Assembly: GCA_024449915.1 (NCBI GenBank)
Contig: JAMZAV010000166.1
Location: forward strand, 744,001-808,000
Direction of reading: 5' to 3'
DNA length: 64,000 nucleotides
Source of the DNA: Sweltsa coloradensis
Taxonomy: Eukaryota; Arthropoda; Insecta; Plecoptera; Chloroperlidae
A model generated the notes under the pieces. It worked only from the letters and a program-made list of their open reading frames with translations. It had not been told where the DNA came from and did not search any database. Of the stretch, positions 1-13,518 are shown one piece after another; position 1 is the stretch's first letter, and each line of letters begins with the position of its first letter. The translations under genes and the position numbers were made by a program.

Positions 1-1237
1 CAGTTGACAGAATACCGGGACACTTCCCTTCCAAAATTGCAAACCGGTACAAATACGTCATTTTAATTAGTCTCTCGGGACACCGGTACAAGTGTTCTGA
101 AAACGGTACGTCTGGTCAACTTATCTATGAGGGACTTTCTATGATTACTGTCTTCTTTCTGTCATAGGTTTCCATTATCTTCTAAGTTAAACAAATAATA
201 CCTTTTTATTTCTGTTTTAATTAAATACAAATAAAGAAATGTAACAAGATGACCCGTGATTAATATTCTGTCTATGATATCCAAGACGTAACCAACGATT
301 GTGAGTACGTCTAGATTCCTCAAACGCATAGATTGAAAATATTTGTCATCATTCTTGTCCTACATTTTAGGACGAGAATGATGAACCTATACATCAGTGA
401 ATATTGCACCTTACTGGCAGGACAGAGGCTTACAAGATCCAAGCCCTCGCATCTTGGTTCAATATGGCTAAAGCTGGGCCCCTATGTCGACGGACAGTAT
501 TGATGGCATCATAAGGAAAAGGAAGTGAACTAACATCCTAAGAGAGAAGAAGTGCGCGCGACCCGACTCCCGGGGAGCGGTGTTACGCGAGAGAGAACAA
601 ACGAGCCAATAGATGGCAACCTGCCAACTCTTCACTAGAAGATAGAAGCTGCGTCCACAGTTTTTTGTCTAGTTTGTTTATTTTGTATACGTGATATTGT
701 TTGTTGAATACAATCCAAGCTAAGCTATGCATAATCATCAGCAATGTTTTTGTATTCCACGAGAAAGCTTCGCTCTGAACTTTCGCTGAAACTTTTATGA
801 ACTTCCTTACGTGAGGGTTATATCTTTTTTATTAAAAATTGAAGCTTAGGGTGGTTTGCGTTAGTATTTCCTAAAAAATCAAATAGTCCTACCCTACCTA
901 GAAATAGAATTTACACATTCCTCCACAAATAACATCAATTTTATTTGCACATGGAAAAATGTTTGGTTTTGCTAGGGTTGTGCTGAAGGTGAATGGTGCT
1001 TTTTAAATCTCTTTGACCACTTAACATGCAAATTCATTTTTAAATTTATTACTAATTCCCAGCACTAAGAAGCTACCAATTAAAAGAATGCGTTTTCGTT
1101 GGAGAAGTTTTGTAAGCTATTTTAAGACACCCCTTCTAGAAAACAAGGTAAAATTACATTTGCATTAGACGGTATTTAAATTAACGTTGGAGACTTGGAT
1201 ATAGCTCTGCGATTTTGGTACTCGTATTAGCATAAAG
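1..1237. other. Intergenic; no gene seen
   Basis: No coding exon recognised. Contains an inverted repeat at 346-384 (TCATCATTCTTGTCC and complement), a minus-strand frame of about 50 codons over 305-470 with no known motif, and the dispersed repeat at 705-795. Confidence 0.5.
705..795 (+). repeat. Dispersed repeat shared with 29533-29610
   Basis: ACAATCCAAGCT, GCTATGCATAATCATCAG and TTCGCTCTG-ACTTTCG blocks occur in the same order at both loci. Confidence 0.6.
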
Positions 1238-1813
1238 TAGGAAGCTTCGCAAACGCTTTTTCAGGCGCGTTATTCGATGAGCGTTATTGAAGCATTGAGC
1301 TGCCATGTGTTATGCAGATTTTCTGTTGTTCTGTGAAAAAATCATTACACTCGGATAAAGCATGTAGGTGTGTTACAAGTCGAAGAAACTTTTTAGAAAA
1401 CGAAAAAAGCGTAAAATTGCTATTTTCATGAGAAATAATTTTTCGATTGCGCTCAAATTTCATACGAATATATTAATTTATAAAATTAAGGTTCTGTTAA
1501 AACATCATTATAATCGGATAAAGCATGTAGGTGTAAAAGTCGAAGAATTTTTTAAAAATAAAAACAAACCGTAAAGTTGCGATTTTCACGAGAAATAATT
1601 TTTCGATTGTGCTAAAAAACGTGGCAGTTCTAAGTTCGTTCAAAGATTTCAAAGGCCTCCAGAAAATTTCATTGCAATTGGAGTATCAGTTTAGCCGGAA
1701 TCGTGTTAACAAACACACAAAAATTCAAACAAAAAAAGTTAAACAAACATTCAGGATTTTTTTCTCCAGTGTAGTAGAATGGAATCTTCGTTTCACTCGC
1801 TACGCTCATCCAA
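1238..1813 (-). mobile_element. Helitron-like non-autonomous element, family A
   Basis: Starts TAGGAAGCTTCGC and ends CGCTCATCCAA on the plus strand. The interior carries the family A blocks: repeated AAAGCATGTAGGTG, CGTAAAATTGCGATTTTCA, GTGGCAGTTCTAAGTTC and TAGCCGGAATCGTG. The CT of the terminal CTAG is lost. The ORFs inside are only repeat sequence. Confidence 0.7.
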
Positions 1814-3672
1814 CAAATAAAAGGTTTCGGTATACAAGAACTGCTTGTGAAATAGGAAATATTGTAATATTCTGTTTGTGTTTATCTTTGCTTTGGTGAT
1901 AATGACTGCTTCACTTCCAAAGTATATGTTATAACTATTATTATAACCGAAGAAATCATTAATCACGTATGCGAATCCAAAGGACTAACTAGCTACAACA
2001 TATTTTTATCTCCAGTGAACTGTGTTTGAATAGTACATTTAATTGTAACAATCTTCATAAATCATTTATTTGTTTCAAAGTTGTTTAATAAATTGCCGCA
2101 GTATTCGTTTGATTCCACTATATATTTTATAGCAGCTTGCTTATTGTCTAACTTACTTTTATTGCGCTCGTGTTCTCAAATAATTGGTCGAGGCATAATG
2201 TTTATGTTTATGTTTATGTATATGTGTATGTGTATATATTAGATCTTACTATTATAAAGTTGTAGCTTTTCGTTTTCAACATCGTTGTAAACGATACCGT
2301 TTTAAAGCCCCGTAGGAGAATTAAGTGTTTAAATCACTTTTGTAACTTTTTACAATAGAAAAAGGATTTTCCAATATAATTTGAATTCAATAATTTGTTC
2401 AAGTTTAGAATTCACCAAGAAGTTTAAGATATTCACTGACGAGGTGGAACAAAGAGAAAATATCGAATATCACGAAATCTTCTCCTAATAATCATTGATT
2501 TTCTCTTCAACAACATAGGGCTCCATTGTCTGGTATTATAAGCCAGCTTCTTTATAACGTCGTTATAATCTCGCTTGTGGATGCGGTTGTGTTTCAGGTT
2601 GACGGTAAGGTGATTATCTCGATCGCTTCACATTGTCTTCCGAGATCAGCCAACGCTGGGCGAAGTGAAGCCACGCTTTCATTATACGGGTGGCTTTCAT
2701 CCCTTTATCTCCTCTACGTCGCCTCACTCAAACCAACCGACCCACCACAGGTTATCAGGGCGTAAACAAGATCCTACAAGGTTTTTTGTCTGTCTTTAAT
2801 TGTGTTTGCTATCATGTTTAGGCGGAATTAGGTAAAAACCCATAAATGGAAGTATGTGGGTACGGGTGTAACCGTGTCAGTGAGTTAATTAGCTGTGGTA
2901 TTTGTGACGATCAGTAATGATAAATGAAGAAAATTGCAAGCAAGATACAAACGTGTATGTCAGAATATTGGAGTAATGTGATTCTGTCCTGCTTCCCAAC
3001 CGTAGGTTCGACTGCAGACAACGTGTTTAAATAGCATTTGAAAATGTTAATTTATGAACTTTAACGTTAACACAATGGCCAATAACAAGTCGAAAGAAAA
3101 TAAAAACTTTGTGATACTGGTGTCGACCAAGATCAACCAATTGGTCGTTATTTTCATTTCAAATACCGATCCCTTATTGTGTCGCTCGTTGATGTGTCTG
3201 TGCCGACTGGGTGGGCTTGGTCCGCTTTAAATTAAAGTCCTCCACTGAAAACCACTAAGTATTTAGTTATTTATTTATCATATTTTTAGATTTGATAACA
3301 ATCGTTGTGTGTGTTGTCAAACATAAAGAAACTCACTCGCAAGCCTTTTAAAAAGTAACAAGTATTGACGCCTGACGTTCAAGTTCAACATAACATCACA
3401 TCACAAACTGCAGGAGTAAAATATCAACACAACCACGAACCAAATTGGATGTTGTGTTGAAGAGAGGAGCAACATTTACTATTGGGGATTAAATACCACA
3501 TACACACACACACATATATGTACAGATATAGTACGCGATTTGTAGTGATGTAGAGCAGAGATTTTGCTTGTAGATTTTAGTCTTTATAAAGTGGTGGGTC
3601 AAACTTTTTGAGAACCAGCATGTAAAAATATTGACTTTTTTCTTGATTAGAAGAGGGTATTGATGTTAACTA
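1814..3672. other. Intergenic; no gene seen
   Basis: AT-rich DNA with a TTTATG/TATGTG run near 2196-2240, a CpG-richer patch at 2600-2760 without recognisable product, a CA/TA run near 3500, and a retroelement tail at 3211-3290. Confidence 0.5.
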
Positions 3673-4092
3673 TATCCCACACATAACAAAAACTTGTAAA
3701 AATACAGCCAAACCTTACACACTCAAAATAAATGAGATCTAAAAAAGGGCCAAGCTCATCTACCCTTCCACATTTGCGCATTCTTAATTCATAAACGTAC
3801 AGTGTCCCGTGACAGCATCCTTGAAAAGCTTAGCAAAAAATTTTTTGCAATGCAATTATTAATTTAAACGTAATAGTTCATCCAAGTTCTTTTTTTCTAA
3901 TTAATTTAAACGTAATATCATGCAAATTCTATTTTGCCAAGCTTTTCAAGGATGCTGTTACGGGAAACTGTACGTTTATGAATTAAGAATGCGCAAATGT
4001 GGAAGGGTAGATGATCTTGGCCCCTTTTAAGATCTCATTTCTTTAAGAGTGTGTATGGTTTGGCTGTATTTGTACAAGTTTATGTGTGGGAT
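3673..4092. mobile_element. Fold-back MITE with about 150-bp arms
   Basis: Arms at 3673-3840 and 3935-4092 are near-perfect inverted copies (CCCACACATAA, CAGCCAAACC, CTACCCTTCCACATTTGCGC, CATCCTTGAAAAGCTT and their complements). Relatives: 46171-46496 (both arms) and 36010-36150 (one arm). Confidence 0.8.
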
Positions 4093-6856
4093 CTCACTAC
4101 TTTTTCAAGTTCCATTGCAAAATTATTTGTTAAATATAATCATTTTATCAAAGTTGATTTAATTGCTATGGTATTACCAATTAACAATAGAATGTAAAAT
4201 CTAGTGGTCCAAAAACTGGCTTTTTGTAAACTATGTAGGCAATCATTGTCAAGTAACTATTGTTATTGTTACTCGTTGATTTTATGCCTGTATAAGGCTT
4301 ATATTAAAACCCTTATTTGGAAGCCTTCCAACTTTTTCAATTTTTTCTTTCAAAAGACCACTATTAACTTAATGTCCATGTAACATATGATCGTTGTAGC
4401 CCCACCCGTTTGGTCAGAATCGCTGGCCGATTGAAACTGACGAATTAGACCGCAGTAGCAGTAGTAGTAGCTAACATCCTTAAAGTGATTTTGAGCATGT
4501 TTCAAGCCATTTTTTCACCAAGAAGGAATGCTCGTACCCCAACCAAATTTGGCATGTGTTGTCCGGTACTTAAATTCCTATGATTTTGTTAGTTTATAAG
4601 TTCACATCACGTTTCATGTTGGCTGGGTGACACCTCGAAATCACCCCAACTCTGCTTGCTGTATAAGGTGCTTGAGTGTGTAGCGCACCGCGGCTTGGCT
4701 ACGGCGCCCTAACGGGCACCTAGAACCATAAATAAATTGCTCGGGCATTTGTTTGTGTTTGTGTGTTTGTTCCCTGACTACTGCACAAACGGATGGAGCA
4801 ACAATAATGATTTCATTATTATCTCTCTAAACTTCTACTTGTCACGTTTTATCATCAAAGACTTTGAACGACAATTAACTTCATGTTGAAACAGATTGGT
4901 GGCTTTGGTCCGTGTTTACTTCTATCGCCTTGTAAGTCCTTCTTGTACTGTTATTTGATTTTAGTTATTTTGTAATACTTTCAAAATATATGATCATATT
5001 TCTATGTTAATAGAAAAGTCAAACGAAACTAAACTTCATTTCACGAAGTTGAATTTTAGTTTTTTTCAACGAACTTCTTTTAATAAAGTTTTGGTTTAAA
5101 TTTTAATTTAATGTGCGAATTTTCGTTTCGGCCAACAAAGTGTTGCAGTGGTGAAATTGTTTGCTAAAGTTTTTCTTTTAAATTGTAATTCAGAGTAAAT
5201 GAATTGTGATTTAATGTTGTGTTGTATACATAACGTACCACAGATATAAATCTCTCTCTCCTCTTCCCCCCCCCCCCCAAATACACATGTCAAGTGTTGA
5301 CAAAACAAAACTGCTGGGTAGCTCTCAAAGGGCTAATGAATGCTCGTTATTTCTTTTGTTCGGTGACATTATATGAAATGTTCATCAACAGCTGTTGTCT
5401 TTGAATACAATTTGTCAAACGCGTAGCGTGAAACATTTATTTAATGTTCAATAACATAGCCCTCGAGCCAATCTCGTCCTAAAATTAAATTCTGTATAAA
5501 ATGGACTTTTTATATGTGTATGCTTGCCATCAACGACCAACGTCACTTTACAGCCTCATGGATGGTTTTAATAAAAATAAAAGTTTTGCATTTAGATTTA
5601 AAAAATACGGGAAGCAAGAACTGTATCACCAACATAACCAAAAGGATCCCAAGCAAGCAAAATGAGATTGAAGAAAATGAGTCGCCAGGCGTAAAGAAAA
5701 AGTGGAAGATACAAAAAATTAGGAAATTGGCAAGACAATATCAAAATAACCTATTCGTTATACGGGATTCGAGTCCACGGGAAACTCCAAATGTCTTGCA
5801 CCGGGTATATTTACGTTGGTCTGTGTCTTCCATAGCAATGCCATTATAATACTCTGTCCTAATTTGGAAACAACATAATTATTATCAAGACGGCGAGTGA
5901 CATTTGCAATATTATGGCAAATTGAAACTGTCACAACGCATCAATATCATAGCAAGGACTAGAAAATGAAATGCAGTATGATTACGGTGACAATATAATT
6001 ATGTTATGCTTGTTCGTGTATTCTGTCATACCACTATACCAGCTTCCTTGTTTCTTCCAAAACAAATTTACAAGTTATTCTACGTAGTAATTTGTGCATT
6101 TTGAAAATATGGCATCAATTTAGTATTCTTGGCATGTAAACATTTTCAGATACATTACTAATTTGTCTGGAAAAATTGTTATCAATCGACATCATAAATC
6201 ATTATTAATGAACACATGCTTAATACTTTTGTATTAATCATTAGTCATTACACCTAATAAATACACAAACGATCCACTGAATGAACGTGTATTAGGTTTT
6301 CATACAAAAGGTTTTCAAAATTTGAACAACAGAATGGAGATTCGTGTTCGGAGTTTTCTTCCGCAAAAGTTTGTTTATTTCTTTATCGATGTTTCTGATT
6401 TTTGGCAATACTCTTACTCATTTGTGTGGGATCGTCTGATTCAGATTTTTATTTTCTTTAGTATATATAGGCCTAAATTTTTTCGTCATTATTTTTTTTT
6501 TTTTAATTTCTATTTGATTCGTTTCAATTCATTTTATTTCTCATTTTCAATATAGAATTAGACAATGTTATTATTTCATAAATTGCTTCTTTTTTATTGC
6601 GTTTATTCTATGTGTGCATTAATTTATCAACCTAGTTTGATTTATTATTTTCTTTCGTGAATCTGTTAATAACTGAATAAGGCAGACTTTAATAATTAAA
6701 TACATAAATTCAGTTAGAGCACTAGCAGAGAGTTGGAGTTGATTTTGATTGGTTTTGGTTTGTGTTGTTAAAACGAAACAAGATACGTATATATTTTATA
6801 AAAAGTTTACCAGCAGATATTGTTATAGCATTTTAGTAATATTATTTGAATATTAC
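4093..6856. other. Intergenic; no gene seen
   Basis: Mostly unique-looking AT-rich DNA. There is a GC-rich patch at 4680-4725, perhaps a decayed retroelement end, and a poly-C run near 5265-5278. Confidence 0.5.
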
Positions 6857-7215
6857 TTAAAGGGGCTAAAAACCCAAAAAATTATTTTTTACCACGTGAT
6901 CTATAGCACAATACTACACTTAAATGACCGTTGAAAAAATTTTATCTTGTAACTGTGATTTAACACGAATTTTTTAATTTTTTTGATCCAGAAATTGGCG
7001 AAAAATTGGTGTTTTGGAAAATTTCTAAATCGGCTTTAACCTGCTTCTTTTTTGGTCCTCATAGATACAAGAGCATTGTACTAATCTAAAATGCCCCTTT
7101 ATAACATCGTGTCTTGAAACTGTGCCCAAATATACCCTCAAACACGCAAAAATATGCATTCCAAAATCACACCCCATCTTGGTAATCAGCATATTTTGAA
7201 CGAACTACTTGCCCA
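6857..7215 (+). repeat. Dispersed repeat, copy 1
   Basis: Shares GGGGCTA, ATCTATAGCA-AATA-TACAC, CAGAAATTGGC, TAAATCGGCTTTAAC, CACGCAAAAATATGCATTCC and AAATCACACCCC blocks with 19333-19990. The ORF continuing to 7438 has no recognisable product. Confidence 0.6.
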
Positions 7216-8071
7216 AATTACAAAACAAAATATAGAGAATTTACAGAAAAGGCTGTCGAGTACGTCAATAATGGCCAATATTTTTTTGGATCAAAATCCT
7301 CCAAGGTCACGGGGCATAAAGATCGTCCCCATGTTATTTCTTATGGGAGATTTTTGCCGATGGGACCTAGCTCTAAAAAATGTCATATTTGACAATTTTT
7401 TGGGAGGTCATGGTGGCCCTCAATACATTTTCTGTTGATTGCTAAATTCATTACTAGTTAGCCTGAATGAAATATATTTTTTGAATTTAGCGGTTAAATA
7501 CCCCTTTAAGAGTAAAATACATTGAAATTCATCTGAATATTCAATGTATATTGCGTTTGCGCAAAGTTCCACTTTGATATAGATTTGTTGTTCTACTCGG
7601 ATTGTCTTTAAAACACAAATAAAGCAACAGGAAAGCTTGAGTATAGATGCTAAATATTATTGAAAAAGTTGATCAAGTTTCGCCCCAGAAGTGCAGAATA
7701 TAATGAAATATTAATATTATAAAGCTACGGGGCACGTAAATTTTGCATTCACCCTACAAGCTAAATATATATATATATATATATATCGGTTCTCATAAAA
7801 AAAAGAGGATATATGTATATTGCGAATTAGTTTGACAACTAACTGAACTTTGTAAGTGTGGTTTTACGAATCTCAAATCAACTAAAATGTGAATAATATT
7901 TTGACCTTCTTTCAACCCAAATGGCGTAATTTAAAATTCAAATCGCAAGAAGCCCCATGTGGGGAGTTTAGGAATTTATGAAAATAAGATATGCACAAAA
8001 GTGCCATTCAAAAATAATAGGTCTTGAACTTTAACATAAAACAGGTAATTTTCCGTTCCTCGACGTTAGGA

Positions 8072-8330
8072 GGATGGGATAGTCGCGAAATTAAAACCAC
8101 GCGAAATTACCGTTTTTTCGTGATATCTCGAGAACGACGCAAAAATCTAAAAACTGATTCTAGACCGAATTGTGGTTTTGTTAGAGCAATATAATGCAAG
8201 AAAAAATATTGTAATGTGATTGTAATTAAGTTTGTTATTGGAATTTTAATTAATTAATTAAATGCATATCTTAAATACAAACCGCACCAATTATTAAATT
8301 TTTTTTATATCATAATAAGTATAAATTCGA
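8072..8330 (+). repeat. Single arm of the 14.5-kb fold-back family
   Basis: Shares ATTAAAACCACGCGAAATTA, TCTCGAGAACGACGCAAAAA and AAATGCATATCTTAAATACA with the left arm at 14480-14690. No partner arm was found nearby. Confidence 0.55.
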
Positions 8331-9345
8331 CTTTTAACATCTCGGCGTTTGCTAATAGAACCATGTTTAATAAAAAGGAAACTGAACGAGGCAGCTCTTA
8401 TAACATTAAAAGACACTTGTATCAGCCAGCCGAGTACCCATTTTCCTCCTGTGTGGATTCCTTTTGTAGGGAATAGCCTTTTAGTTTATATCACCTTGTT
8501 TTTGTCAACTTCCATGTGTAAGAAATGTGAAATCTTTATCTACCTTGGCTATTGTCTTTGTTTGTTATGATATATTTTTGATAATATTATGATTTTAAGA
8601 ATAAAATGACTGAAATAGTTTCCATTAATTTCCGAAACGTTGTTTTATGCGAACTTTAACTTTAAAACAAGGTTTTCAACAAAGAAACTCAAGCTTGACT
8701 TCCTTATTGTTTGGTATTGCACAACGAAATTCTTAAAGAACACGCAAGTTCCTTAAAACACATTTTTTTAAATGCGATGACATGTTTCGTTACAATACCA
8801 ACTTCGTAACTAATTCTAAAGGCGTAAACATACACTTTTTTTTTATAAATTCAAGGTATCACAAAAATGTAAGTAACCTGCAACACCCGTTATTTCTTGA
8901 AACGTTGGAACTAAGCTATTTAAAGTATCATTATGTAGTCAATTGAATTGAACACACTCGTATAAAAGTGCCCCAACCAGCCTTGTCGACGCTGGTTTCA
9001 TCTGTGGGGGAATCATGGCCAACCATCAGAACCAGCTATATCCTGTCTTCAAAAGTCAAAACTAATACCTATAGTTGACCATTTTTCGCATGTCTATGGC
9101 GCCGGGGTCGACAGGGTTTTGCCGCCGCTTTAACTAATACCCCCCATCGACACTCAGTTATAAAGACAATCACTAGGGGGAGGCCTATCATTTGAAAGTA
9201 GTTAAAATTCAAATAATTTTATTTGTGAATGTATTATAAATGTATACATTCTTAATACGTTCAAAATTCAGACAATTATCTCTCTTATATTCTTAACATA
9301 CGTAAATGATCAACGCTAATGATCAAGAAGTTGTGAGTGACTCAC

Positions 9346-9688
9346 CTAGTACGATCCACATGACAATCGTGTTCCCTCCGACAGCGATGAGGAGCATAGC
9401 AGCAAACACAGACGACCACACCAACTTCTGCCACCATGGCATGTCGTACTTCTTGATCAGGGGGGGAAACAAACACTCCTTGAAGGGGTTGAGAAGTCTG
9501 TCCTTGAGCTGGACGTCAGCCAAGGCGTCAAGGTCAGCCACGATCTCCATCACTATGTACACAACCTCCGAGCGGTTCAGACCCCACACCGACACGTTGT
9601 TGAGACTGCCGAAGTCTCCCGGGCCTCTCAACATCGCGGCCGTACAGTTCATAAGCACGTCGTCTTCCACATCGAGATCGTCAGTCAT
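9346..9688 (-). CDS. Tachykinin-receptor-like GPCR, first coding exon (N-terminus and TM1)
   Basis: Reads on the minus strand from ATG at 9688-9686; an in-frame TGA lies about 36 bp upstream, so this is the first usable start. It encodes 114 codons plus one base and ends at a good donor (G|GTGAGT), phase 1. The N-terminal 80 residues are acidic and hold three sequons (NCT, NVS, NRS). Then PWWQKLVW leads into TM1 with the class A signature Gly-Gly-Asn (N1.50) and ends MWIVL. This matches the TM1 pattern of neurokinin/tachykinin receptors, in which His-Arg/Lys-Arg-Met-Arg-Thr follows; the split codon fits an Ala or Gly there. I found no later exon between 1 and 9345, so the rest probably lies left of the window. 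A related peptide GPCR cannot be excluded. Confidence 0.75.
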
Positions 9689-10769
9689 GATTGTCGACGA
9701 CGAGGCAGTCAAGAGTGAGGACGATCAGACTTTTAACATCCGGAAACAATCGATATGTTTACGAGAATATTCAAAGTTCGACTGTATAATATGTTAGTTT
9801 ACAACTGTTGAATTTGACACTGATAACACAGGATGACACACAACATTTCACGGATATAATATTAACATTGAAGTTTATATGAATTGTAATCGAAAAGACG
9901 AACTGTCACATTGACGTTGAAAACCACACAAGAGATAATGTTTATTGATGGTGATTTGCAATGTTTACTTATTACAAAATAATGGGCAATCTCGATTAAT
10001 GCCACGTAATGTGTCGGTGGTATAATAGCTGTACTTTCTTTAGTTCATATTCACTTAATATCCTAAACCAGGAGCACAAACATTAATTTTAAATTTTATG
10101 TGTAAACTATCCCTGACCTTGAAAGCTGCTCTTAATACCAATTTGTTCCTTCTTTGCTTTCACTTTTTAATTAGTAACAAACAAATCTAAAAACACGACC
10201 TAAGATTAGCAATCAAGAAACACACAGCCCGTTCAATTGTTTTCAATTGCGCCCGAACTTGCAAATGAAGTAGTTAATCCGAGTTACTCGGTCTGAAAGT
10301 GGTTCTAATAGTCTTACATCAACTCCACTAGGCAACAGCAACAGGTGGGGCGGTTTCTGAGGCGAAGCTATGAAACTTCACGTGAACGATCTTGACGTGA
10401 CCAACCTCATACACGCAACAATACAACTTGATTAAAGCGTTCAATTACACTTTCTTTATTCGCCTGAGGTGCTATCAATCTACGATTAATAATACACATG
10501 AACTACACGATAAGTTACGAATAATAAGATGATTTAACGAACAACATAGTTCTACAATATTATCCCACATGTATGACCACAATGAATAGTCAAAATGTCA
10601 ATGCACAAATTGCTCATACAGGAAAAAAACAGTTCTCGAAACGACTATGAAAAAATAATAATTTTAACTAATATTGATAAGTCGATCGAAGCAGAAAGAA
10701 ATCGGCGGATTTAAATTCGAGGCTGTGTATTAAGATTAATAATCAAAATTACTTGTGATGAATTCCGAC

Positions 10770-11050
10770 TCGTATCTCGCTACCGAATTCAGAAGCGAAA
10801 CTCGCGGCGTCGTCTTTAAAACCTGTGCGGGCTGGACGTCGTGCTATGTATGCTACCGTCGCGACGCGAGTATCAGCGTCGACAGACTCTTGATCCACTC
10901 GGCGGTGCGCTTCTCTGCGAGTCGGATGTGCCCTCTACGGCGCCGGCGTCGACGTTCGGGTGCGCCGGACACACCGGAGTTCCTCGTGGGCGCGACAGCC
11001 GGTGGCGACGGCAGCGGCAGAAGAATAATATGCTCATTACAACACTTGAA
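10770..11050. promoter_or_regulatory. CpG-rich block, candidate promoter or 5' UTR of the GPCR
   Basis: About 280 bp dense in CG dinucleotides (many GTCG, GCGC and CGCCGG) in surroundings that are AT-rich and CpG-poor. It lies about 1.1 kb upstream of the GPCR start codon on the minus strand. Short ORFs cross it on both strands, but none has recognisable domains. A CpG-rich promoter or non-coding first exon is the simplest reading. Confidence 0.4.
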
Positions 11051-11116
11051 GAGGCTTTTTACATAAAAGCAACGCAATCGCAGTGATGTGATCGTAGCGT
11101 ACTGGCAAGCGATCAC

Positions 11117-12758
11117 GTAAAAACATTTACTTCACGCACCAGCTTTCCAAACTGAAATATATTGGTGCGCAAGTCGAACCAAAGGATGTATTAAAGCTTG
11201 TCCTTCATTATTCGTTAATGTTATCTTTATCTTATTGTCGCACCTAACAACACCATAACCGCCGTACATGTTATCTGTAACCTGGCAACTTGTTTGCGAA
11301 CATTTCTTCTTCAGATCTTTCTTTTATATCGTGTCCACTCCAGGCTGTCTGCGGTTGCGCCCAGGATATGAAAATTAATGTTGAGACGAGTGTTCGAATC
11401 ATAAATACATAAGTGTTCTGCAAGTTATTAGTCAAGTATTGAATAATAACTATCCATTTTCGTATGTTAACTGTCTTCGGGGACGAGGACATAGCACACA
11501 TTCACACATGAATATCTCAATAGGTGTACAGCCTTTCTCATTTTTACCCCCGCTATCTCTTTGGTTGTTTATTGTGGCTTTCGTTACACTATTTTTAGAG
11601 AACTGGTTTTCATCATTCAAATTACATTTCTTAATATTTTCTTTTAAGCAATTTTCTGCCTAGATTGTCTTGTTACCGTCCGGTCCACTGAAGCAGTGCA
11701 TCGTGTGCAAGGGTCCCTAATCATTGTTGTGATCAGTTTTATTTATATAATTATAATATGTTAATATCAGAATAATGAAGATTTGCGTTGGTGTTGTCTT
11801 CGTGAAAGATTGATTATTTTATTCCTCAATTCCGAATCTTCTGATTCTTTCTGATAATTGTTTTCTGATTTACTAATAAATTTGAATATTAGGAATCCTC
11901 ATATTCGTTTGAATGGGAATGTCTAATAAATCAGTGTTTATTTTCTTTTTGTTTTCTATCTTTTATTATTATTTATTTAAGTTATTTATTATTTAGTTTG
12001 TCTCTATAAAATGTTTACCTCAAAACCAAAACATTTTTGTCTAACATTTCCTAAATTCCCTCGGAAATGGAGGGCAATTTACAGGAAGACCTGTATAAAA
12101 ATAGTAATATCATCCAGTTATTCGGTCTCAAGTGCGAAGGGTGGTGACATGTTTTTAAGGTCAGCTAATTAGGATGATTCCTGTTTTCTGAGTACCAACC
12201 AATACGGTTGGGCCGCAGTTCCGTTACCGACTACATAGGCCTAAATTAATCGAGATTTTTAAGTCAACTATAGCTATTAGAATCATTTTTGGGAACTATT
12301 CCTGCTTCCAGTTGTCATCCGATCGATATGCAATTTTGCATAATTGACAAGGAAGGATATGGTCACTCTTTACTAAACATTGTTAATCGTTACGCACAAA
12401 TAAATTCCGAAATTTATTAATTTTGATGATTTTACAAAAATCCAAAATCCTAAAAATACATTTCATTTATTTAGTTTTTTGTGATTCTTTAAAAAAAACT
12501 GTGCCACTATAAAAGACTGTATATTACATAACCATAAGCTATGTGAAAAGTCTGATAACAATCTGATAAAAACTGGCTTCAGGAAGAGTTCCAAAAAAAA
12601 AACACTACTATTGCAGACTATTGACTTCTTACTTTGAATACTTTAAAATACTTTTTAGTACCGTGCCGATACTAAGTCTAAGGAATGATGTTTCTCTGAG
12701 AATCAGACACTGCAAATGTCAATATAGAAAAGGAATATATTAATTAAAATGAAATTAA
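11117..12758. other. Intergenic; nothing recognised
   Basis: No exon, tRNA or clear transposon. Short ORFs lack domain motifs. Confidence 0.5.
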
Positions 12759-13518
12759 CTAGGAAGCCTCGCAAACGCTTTTTCAGGTGCGTTGTTGGAT
12801 GAGCGTAAAAAAGCTTAAAAAAGCGTAAAATTGCTATGTTCATGAGAAGTTATTTTTTGATTGCACTCAAACTTCACACCAATAGATAAATTCATAAAAT
12901 AAAGGTTCTGTAAAAAAATCATTACAATCGGATACAGCATGTAGGTGTTATAAGTCGAAGAAAAGTTTTAAAAAAGCGTAAAATTGCGATTTTCATAAGA
13001 AATAATTTTTAGATTTGGCTCAAATTTCACACGAATATATGAATTCATAAAATTATGGTTTTTTGAAAAAATTATTACAATCAGATAATGCATGTAGGTG
13101 TTATAAGTCGAAGAATTGTTTTTAAATGAAAAAAATCGTAAATCGCGATTTTCATAAGAAATAATTTTTCGATTGCGCTCAAATTTTACAATTAATTCGT
13201 AAAATTTATGTTCTGTGAAAAATTCATCACAATCGGATAAAGCATGTAGGTGCAATAAGTCGAAGATAGTTTTTAATAATCGAAAAAAAACGTAAAATTG
13301 CGATTTTCATGAGAAATAATTTTTCGATTGCACTAAAAAAGTGGCAGTTCTAAGTTCAGAGATTTTAAAGGCCTCCAGAAAATTTAATCGCAATTGGAGT
13401 ATCGGTTTAGCCGAAATCGTGTTAAAAGACAGACCAAAATACAAAAAAAATAACGTTACGGATTTTTTTCTCCGTGTAGTGAAATGGAATCTTCGCTTCG
13501 CTCGCTACGCTCATCCAA
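12759..13518 (-). mobile_element. Helitron-like element, family A
   Basis: Plus-strand ends are CTAGGAAGCC and CTCATCCAA. The internal unit (AAAGCATGTAGGTG to the CGATTTTCATAAGAAATAATTTTTC block) is repeated three to four times at about 115-bp spacing, then the single GTGGCAGTTCTAAG block follows. The element sits in intergenic DNA. Confidence 0.75.

Noticed and set aside
2526..2765. 79-codon ORF with hydrophobic stretch
   Set aside because: No domain, no splice sites of quality and no ATG at the frame start that fits; CpG-richer patch only.
7154..7438. 94-codon ORF
   Set aside because: Its first part is the dispersed repeat shared with 19855-19990; no protein family resemblance.
9306..9797. 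163-codon plus-strand ORF opposite the GPCR exon
   Set aside because: Shadow of the minus-strand exon; the minus strand has TM1, sequons and a splice donor.
10853..11116. Arg-rich ORFs across the CpG block
   Set aside because: Open frames on both strands are expected in GC-rich DNA with few stop codons; more likely promoter or UTR.
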